From: CAWAYH01 sp963786195
GTDB taxonomy: Bacteria; Acidobacteriota; Vicinamibacteria; Vicinamibacterales; 2-12-FULL-66-21
Length of the DNA: 64,000 nucleotides
Assembly: GCA_963786195.1 (NCBI GenBank)
Contig: CAWAYH010000011.1
Span: 682,001 to 746,000 of the forward strand
Direction of reading: 5' to 3'
The notes beneath the pieces are model-generated. The model had not been told where the DNA came from and made no database searches. It saw nothing but the letters and a program-made list of their open reading frames with translations. Shown here piece after piece: positions 59,053 to 64,000 of this stretch (its first letter is position 1; each line of letters starts with the position of its first letter). The translations under genes were made by a program, and so were the position numbers.

Positions 59053-60291
59053 TTAGCCGGGCTGGGGGGCAGCGGACTCGCCGGGGGTGCTGGCCACGGT
59101 GCGGACGAAGCGGCCGAGCTGGTCGATGGCGTCCCTGGCCTCGGGCAGGAAGCTCCAGAAGACGTGGAAGTCGTGCGTGGGCACCGGGTAGACCGTGATG
59201 CTGGCGTCGACGCCGCACTGGGTCGCGTGCCTGGCCAGCAGCTGGGCTTCCTGCAGGACGGCGTCGCCGGAGGCGGCCTGGATGAGCAGCGGCGGCAGCC
59301 CGGCCAGGGATGTCTGCAGCGGGCTGAGCAGCGGATCGTCGGCCGGGTGGCCCGCCAGGTAGGCCTGGGCCAGGCGGTGCGCCATCTCCGGCGAGAAGAC
59401 CAGCGGAGAATCCTGCGCCGGCCGCTGCGTCCGCCCGGTCAGGTCGACCCACGGGCACAGCAGCGCGGCCCCGGCGGGCATCGGGAGGTCGCGCTCGCGC
59501 AGGGCCAGCAGCAGGGTCATGACCAGGCCGCCCGCCGCCGAGTCGCCGGCCACGACGATCCTGCCCTCGTCGCCGCCGGTGTCGCGCAGCCACAGGTAGG
59601 CGTTGACCGCGTCCTGCACCGACGCGGGATAGGGGTGCTCGGGGGCCAGCCGGTAGTCGATGACCAGCGCGGCCGCCCGCGCCGCGAGGGCGATGGCGGC
59701 GGCCAGGTGGCGGTAGCCGAACGCCGAGCCGGCCACGTGCCCGCCACCGTGCAGGAACAGCACCGTGCCCGGCGAGGGTGTCTCGGGGGTGATCCGCAGC
59801 GCGGGCACGCCGCCCGCGATGACCGGGGCGACCGTGACGTCCGGCGGGGGCGTGAACTGCGCGTGCAGTTCCTCCAGGGCGGCCCGGATGCCGTCGAGAT
59901 CGGCCACGTCGGCCGATGCCCGCGCCCACGGCTCCCACAGCAGGGCCATCCGGCCGGCCAGCTCACCGCCCACCGAGCGGGTGACCGAGATCGCGTCGTC
60001 CAGGTCGGCGAGCAGCGCCCGGGCCCGCGCCAGCAGGGCCTCGCCGGCCAGCGTCAGCTCGACGCGCTGGGTCGACCGGCGGAACAGGTCGCAGCCGACG
60101 AGGCGTTCCAGGCCGCGGATCTGGCGGCTCAGCGCCGGCTGCGAGATGAACAGCCGCTGGGCCGCCCGGCTGAAGCTGAGGTCGTCGGCCACCGCGACGA
60201 ACGCGCGCAGGTGGCGCAGCTCGATCGCGTCCGGTGCCTGGGGTAGCGCCAGCACGTTCTGCGGTCCGTCCATGCTCCCAGTCTGGCCCAT
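59053..60291 (-). CDS. LysR-type DNA-binding domain fused to an alpha/beta hydrolase
   Basis: 412 residues from 60291 (ATG 60273 is an alternative). Residues ~20-85 are a LysR winged helix: AIELRHLRAFVAVADDLSFS, AAQRLFISQPALSRQI and DLFRRSTQRVELTLAGEALL. The normal LysR effector domain is absent. From residue ~165 a hormone-sensitive-lipase-type hydrolase follows: oxyanion-hole LFLHGGGHVAG, YRLAPEHPYPASVQD, nucleophile GDSAAGG, and THDFHVF with the His. All triad positions are recognisable. A regulator with an enzymatic domain in place of the effector domain is unusual. It is divergent from the DHFR-like gene with a dyad between them. Confidence 0.88.
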   Translation of the reverse strand: MGQTGSMDGPQNVLALPQAPDAIELRHLRAFVAVADDLSFSRAAQRLFISQPALSRQIRGLERLVGCDLFRRSTQRVELTLAGEALLARARALLADLDDAISVTRSVGGELAGRMALLWEPWARASADVADLDGIRAALEELHAQFTPPPDVTVAPVIAGGVPALRITPETPSPGTVLFLHGGGHVAGSAFGYRHLAAAIALAARAAALVIDYRLAPEHPYPASVQDAVNAYLWLRDTGGDEGRIVVAGDSAAGGLVMTLLLALRERDLPMPAGAALLCPWVDLTGRTQRPAQDSPLVFSPEMAHRLAQAYLAGHPADDPLLSPLQTSLAGLPPLLIQAASGDAVLQEAQLLARHATQCGVDASITVYPVPTHDFHVFWSFLPEARDAIDQLGRFVRTVASTPGESAAPQPG

Positions 60292-60324
60292 CGCCGCCCG
60301 TCACGGCCCGGCCCGGTGATGCAC

Positions 60325-60349
60325 GTTGGGCATGAACGCGATGCCCAAC
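60325..60349. promoter_or_regulatory. Dyad operator between divergent genes
   Basis: GTTGGGCAT and ATGCCCAAC form perfect 9 bp arms around a 7 bp spacer, midway in the 129 bp between the divergent LysR/hydrolase fusion and DHFR-like genes. Size and position fit a LysR-type binding site controlling both. Confidence 0.65.
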
Positions 60350-60420
60350 CGGCATTTCCGTTCCCGGCCGGAGGTCACCAGGCTGGCTAGGTAGGCAGAC
60401 CGAACCGCCAGGAGGCAGCC

Positions 60421-61044
60421 ATGACCGGACAGCCGCGGGACCGCATCGTCACCGGGAACATCTCCCTGTCCCTGGACGGCCGGGTGACCGGGCTGGCCGG
60501 GGACCACGACATGGGCTGGATCGTGCCGCACGCCCTGACCAGCGAGTCACGCGCGCATCTGCTCAAGATCATCAGCACGGCCAGCACCGCCCTGCTGGGC
60601 CGGAAGAACTACCAGAGCTTCGCGGGGTACTGGCCCGCCGTGGCCGGCGACGAGGGCGCCGACCCGCGGGACCGGGCGTTCGCCCGGTGGCTCAACGAGG
60701 CGGAAAAGGTCGTCGTCTCGCGCACCCTCACCGAGGCGTGCTGGCCCGGCTCCCGCGTCGTGGCCGACGATCCGGCCGAGGTCGTCCGGCGGCTGCGGAA
60801 GGAGGAGGGCGGCGACATCGTCGTCCTGGCCAGCTCGAGCGTCATCCGCGGCCTGCTCGAGGCCGGCGAGCTCGACCGGCTCAGCATCACCTTGTGCCCG
60901 GAGCTGGTCGGGGCGGGGGCCCGCCTGTTCGGCGACGGCCCGGCGGGCTCGTCGTGGTCGCTGACCGAGGTCACTCCGGCCGGCAGCGGCGCGCTCTGCC
61001 TGCTCTATGACCTGATCCGGCCCGCGGCCGGCGGCGACCGGTGA
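60421..61044 (+). CDS. Dihydrofolate reductase-fold (RibD C-terminal-like) protein
   Basis: 207 residues from ATG 60421. The NADPH-dependent reductase fold is seen in RIVTGNISLSLDGRVTG, then TALLGRKNYQSFAGYWP, VVSRTLTEACWPGS, DIVVLASSSVIRGLLEAGEL and DRLSITLCPELVGAGARLF. This is the DHFR/RibD-C group common in actinobacteria, usually of unknown substrate rather than folate. It is divergent from the LysR/hydrolase fusion, which probably controls it through the dyad at 60,325. Confidence 0.87.
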   Translation: MTGQPRDRIVTGNISLSLDGRVTGLAGDHDMGWIVPHALTSESRAHLLKIISTASTALLGRKNYQSFAGYWPAVAGDEGADPRDRAFARWLNEAEKVVVSRTLTEACWPGSRVVADDPAEVVRRLRKEEGGDIVVLASSSVIRGLLEAGELDRLSITLCPELVGAGARLFGDGPAGSSWSLTEVTPAGSGALCLLYDLIRPAAGGDR

Positions 61045-61120
61045 TTGCCCGCTGGTTTCCGCTGATTTTCCGCGGGGGCCGACGTCTGCACATCGAACGC
61101 ATTTCGTGAGAGGAAGACCG

Positions 61121-62578
61121 ATGAACGACCGTAGTCGCTGGATCGCCCTGGTGGTGTTGTGCACCGGGATGCTGATGATCGTGCTGGACATGACGATCGT
61201 GAACGTGGCGCTGCCCACGATCCAGGCGGATCTGGGGTTCTCCCAGGCCGGGCTGGCCTGGGTGGTCAACGCCTACCTGATCGCGTTCGCCGGGCTGCTG
61301 CTGCTGGCCGGGCGGCTGGGTGACCTGGCCGGGCGCCGGGACGTGTTCCTGGCCGGGCTGGCCATCTTTACCGTGGCCTCGATGGCCTGCGGGCTCGCGG
61401 TGAACCAGGAGATGCTCATCGCGGCGCGGTTCTTGCAGGGCACCGGCGGCGCGCTGACCTCGGCGGTGATCCTGGGCATGATCGTGACCATGTTCCCCGG
61501 GCCGCGCGAGCAGGCCCAGGCGATCGGCGTGTTCGCCTTCGTCGCCTCGGCGGGCGCGGCGGTCGGGCTGCTGGCCGGCGGAATCCTCACCCAGGTGCTG
61601 AACTGGCACTGGATCTTCTTCGTCAACCTGCCGGTCGGCGTGATCACGGCCATAGCGGCCCGGCGCACCATCGCCCGCGACCGCGGCGCGGGCCTGCGGG
61701 CGGGCGCGGACGTGCCCGGCGCGCTGCTGATCACCGGCGCCATGATGCTCGCCGTGTACACCATCGTCGGCCCGGCCGCCCAGCGCGGCTGGCTGGCCGG
61801 CGAGACGCTCGGCCTGGGCGCCGGGACGCTGGTCCTGCTGGCCGGGTTCATCGTCCGGCAGAAGACGGCGCGGCACCCGCTGATGCCGCTGCGCATCTTC
61901 GCCTCCCGCAACGTGACCGGCTCGAACCTGGTCCAGGTGCTGGGGACCGCCGGGATGTTCGGGATGTTCTTCCTCGGCTCGCTGTACCTGCGGCAGATCA
62001 TGGGTTACGACCCGCTGCAGATCGGGCTGGCGTTCCTGCCGGTCGCGGTGGTCATGGGCGTCCTGTCGGTGCGGTACACCGACCGGCTGGTCATGCGGTT
62101 CGGCGCTCGCACCCTGCTGTTCCCCGGCCTCGGCCTGATCGCCGCCGGGCTGGGACTGTTCGCCCTGGCCCCGGCGCACGGCGCCTCGTTCCTGGTGCAC
62201 GTGTTCCCGGTCACGGTGCTGATGGGCACCGGCGCGGGCCTGTGCTTCCCGGCGCTGATGACGCTGGCCATGTCGAGCGCCACCCCGCAGGACGCCGGGC
62301 TGGCCTCGGGCCTGGTCAACACCACCGCCCAGATCGGCGGCGCGCTCGGCCTGGCCGTGCTGGCCACCGTGTCGGCCTCCCGGACCAGCGCGCTGGTCGC
62401 GCAGCACCGGCCGGCCGCGGTCGCCCTGACCGAGGGTTACCACCTGGCCTTCTGGATCGCGTTCGGCCTGGTCGTCGCGGCCGCCGCGGTCGCCGCCGCA
62501 CTACTGCGGCCGGAGCGGACCGCCGCGGCCGAGCCGCAGCCAGCCCGCGAACTCGTATCCGCCATCCAGGCCGACTGA
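61121..62578 (+). CDS. DHA2-type MFS drug:H+ antiporter (EmrB/QacA-like)
   Basis: 485 residues from ATG 61121 (GAGAGGAAG upstream). Fourteen membrane helices. Motif D1-like LDMTIVNVALPTIQADL is in the first helix, motif A GRLGDLAGRRDVFL after the second, and motif C-like FAFVASAGAAVGLLAGGIL in the fifth. NLPVGVITAIAARR follows, as in DHA2 proteins. Predicted to pump drugs or metabolites outward with protons. It follows the DHFR-like gene by 76 bp. Confidence 0.9.
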   Translation: MNDRSRWIALVVLCTGMLMIVLDMTIVNVALPTIQADLGFSQAGLAWVVNAYLIAFAGLLLLAGRLGDLAGRRDVFLAGLAIFTVASMACGLAVNQEMLIAARFLQGTGGALTSAVILGMIVTMFPGPREQAQAIGVFAFVASAGAAVGLLAGGILTQVLNWHWIFFVNLPVGVITAIAARRTIARDRGAGLRAGADVPGALLITGAMMLAVYTIVGPAAQRGWLAGETLGLGAGTLVLLAGFIVRQKTARHPLMPLRIFASRNVTGSNLVQVLGTAGMFGMFFLGSLYLRQIMGYDPLQIGLAFLPVAVVMGVLSVRYTDRLVMRFGARTLLFPGLGLIAAGLGLFALAPAHGASFLVHVFPVTVLMGTGAGLCFPALMTLAMSSATPQDAGLASGLVNTTAQIGGALGLAVLATVSASRTSALVAQHRPAAVALTEGYHLAFWIAFGLVVAAAAVAAALLRPERTAAAEPQPARELVSAIQAD

Positions 62579-62639
62579 GCCAGCCGGCTGGCCGCCGCCC
62601 GAGCGTCGCAGGGGCGCGCTCGGGGTGCGGACCGGATGA

Positions 62640-63950
62640 TCACGAAGCCGCTGGCAGGCCGAACTGGGCCTGCCAGCGGCGTCCGAGCAGAGCGGCGCGG
62701 GCGGCGAGCCAGAGGCCCAGGGCCACCCAGATCCCGGGCAGGCCCAGCGGGTGAAAGACCAGTACCAGCGCTGCCACCGGGACATAGGCCGCGATGGCGA
62801 GGATCATCGCGCGGCGCATGGCGACGTAGTCCGAGAGGCCGAGGATGAGGCCGTCCAGCACGAAGGCCAGCGCGGCCATCGGCTGGGTCAGCGCCGCCAC
62901 CAGCAAGGCCACCGTGGCGGCGTGCCGGACCGCGGTGTCGGCGGTGAACAGGGCGGGCACCCAGAAGGCCAGCCCGGCGGTGACCACGCCGAGCCCGATC
63001 CCGGCGATCAGGCCCAGCCGAAGGCAGCGCCGCCCGACCCGGTGCGCGCCGTCCGGGTCGCCGGCGCCAAGCGACGAGCTGACGTAGACCTGGGCGGGCA
63101 CCGCCAGCGCGTCGAGCAGCAGAGCCAGCAGGTACCAGACCCGCATCGCGATCTGCTGGCCGCCCAATGCCACCGGACCGAGCCGGGCCGCGATCGCGGT
63201 CGTGGTCAGCGGGACGACGCCGAGCGCGATCGTCCGCACCGACAGCTGGTGCCCGTCCCTGAGCAGGGCGGCGACCTCGGCGCGGCCAGGCCGGCGGGGC
63301 CGCACGGCCGCGCGCCGGGAGGCGGTGCCGTACCACGCGGCCGCCACGGCCTGGGCGATGACCGTGCCCCAGGCCGAGCCGAGCAGGCCCAGGTGCAGGC
63401 CGTAGACCAGCAGGACCTCGAGCGCGACGTTCAGCACGTTGGCGCTGACCGCGATGCGCAACGGCGTGCGGGTGTCGGCCAGCCCGATCAGGTGGCCGTT
63501 CCCGGCGAAGGACAGGTACAGGAACGGAATCCCCACGGCGGACGCCCGCAGGTAGCCGACCGCGCCGGCCAGCACGTCCTGGCGGGCGCCGAGCAGTTCC
63601 GCGACCCAGGGCGCCGCCACCGCCACGACCACCGCGACCACGATCCCGCCGGCCGCCGCCACCAGGTAGGCCGCGCCGGCCGAGCGGCCCGCGCGACCGG
63701 CGGCCCGGGCCGCGGCCAGGCCCGCCACCGCCGAGGTCGTCGCGGTGGACAGGAAGATGGCCAGCCAGGCGGTCGTGGTCAGCGCGGTGGACGCGATGGC
63801 GAGCGCGCCGAGCGGCGTCCGCCCCAGGTGCCCGACGATGGCGGTGTCGGCCAGGTTGTAGGCCGGCTCGGCGGCGATCGCCCCGAGCGCGGGCAGCGCG
63901 AGCGCCGCGATACGCCGGTCCAGTTCCAGATCGGGCCGGATGCGCAGCAC
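62640..63950 (-). CDS. MATE family efflux transporter
   Basis: 436 residues from ATG 63950. Twelve membrane helices in two similar halves. The first half has IAALALPALGAIAAEPAYNL and DTAIVGHLGRTPLGALAIA, the MATE entry motif; the second has YVSSSLGAGDPDGAHRVGRR and VLDGLILGLSDYVAMRR. The DinF-like subgroup is suggested. It exports drugs or cationic compounds with H+ or Na+. It converges on the MFS gene. The last 50 bases of the window hold no feature. Confidence 0.9.
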   Translation of the reverse strand: MLRIRPDLELDRRIAALALPALGAIAAEPAYNLADTAIVGHLGRTPLGALAIASTALTTTAWLAIFLSTATTSAVAGLAAARAAGRAGRSAGAAYLVAAAGGIVVAVVVAVAAPWVAELLGARQDVLAGAVGYLRASAVGIPFLYLSFAGNGHLIGLADTRTPLRIAVSANVLNVALEVLLVYGLHLGLLGSAWGTVIAQAVAAAWYGTASRRAAVRPRRPGRAEVAALLRDGHQLSVRTIALGVVPLTTTAIAARLGPVALGGQQIAMRVWYLLALLLDALAVPAQVYVSSSLGAGDPDGAHRVGRRCLRLGLIAGIGLGVVTAGLAFWVPALFTADTAVRHAATVALLVAALTQPMAALAFVLDGLILGLSDYVAMRRAMILAIAAYVPVAALVLVFHPLGLPGIWVALGLWLAARAALLGRRWQAQFGLPAAS

Positions 63951-64000
63951 GGCCCGCCTTTCGTCGGACGATCAGGGTCGCTCTTGGAGATTATCCAGCG

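Noticed and set aside
58891..60246. 451-codon plus-strand frame
   Set aside because: Antisense to the LysR/hydrolase fusion; Gly/Arg/Val repetitive composition and no motif.

Overview
Most of this window (about 1-57,605) reads as chromosome of an uncultured Acidobacteriota, probably the Vicinamibacteria/subdivision 6 lineage. The grounds are the housekeeping order carA-carB-comEC, mazG, DUF1844, MBL hydrolase, ribF, cysS, class III aminotransferase, Clp-type ATPase, yraN; many secreted or PKD/TPR proteins; and short tandem repeats between genes. The lineage is an inference from gene content, not from a marker phylogeny. No rRNA, CRISPR array, transposase or phage module was seen.

Layout. 1-16.3 kb is a housekeeping block, with an AAA+/receiver fusion at 13.1-14.5 kb. 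tRNA-Gly(GCC) and tRNA-Cys(GCA) lie at 16.4-16.8 kb. 16.9-24.7 kb holds a Crp/Fnr regulator, a PKD/FN3 exported protein, a damaged glycosyltransferase, a serine-rich Tat-like protein, a DUF4010/MgtC membrane protein and a tandem Usp protein. 24.75-29.05 kb is a MacAB-like exporter operon (ATPase, permease, adaptor). 29.2-31.7 kb has NhaA, OsmC and gene stubs. 31.76-38.05 kb is a three-gene minus-strand redox operon: a GltD-like iron-sulfur oxidoreductase, pyruvate:ferredoxin oxidoreductase and a dihydroorotate dehydrogenase-like protein. 38.3-46.4 kb mixes small membrane proteins, decayed genes, two exported squalene-cyclase-like proteins and a CocE/NonD hydrolase. 46.5-50.5 kb is a TPR lipoprotein, DUF4331 and HupE set. 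50.5-57.6 kb (minus strand) is a signalling cassette: TPR protein, MoxR-like ATPase, sigma-54 activator with a -24/-12 site and upstream dyad, a receptor with a degenerate class III cyclase domain, and an MscS channel with a cyclic-nucleotide-binding-like domain.

At about 57,605 the character changes abruptly. From there to 64,000 the sequence is visibly richer in GC, has no frameshifts, and carries typical high-GC actinobacterial genes (VOC, GNAT, LysR-HTH/hydrolase fusion, DHFR-like, DHA2-type MFS, MATE). Two unrelated genes are cut at the same point: a TPR gene to the left and the first ~27 codons of an amidase-like gene to the right. This looks like a chimeric join, most simply an assembly chimera.

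Many genes left of the join are broken by single-base frameshifts although the protein can be rebuilt end to end (cysS, the aminotransferase, the ABC operon, the PFOR operon, the cyclase and the channel). These look more like sequence errors than decay. Others lack real segments, such as a beta-lactamase-like gene without its SxxK region, and several C-terminal stubs.
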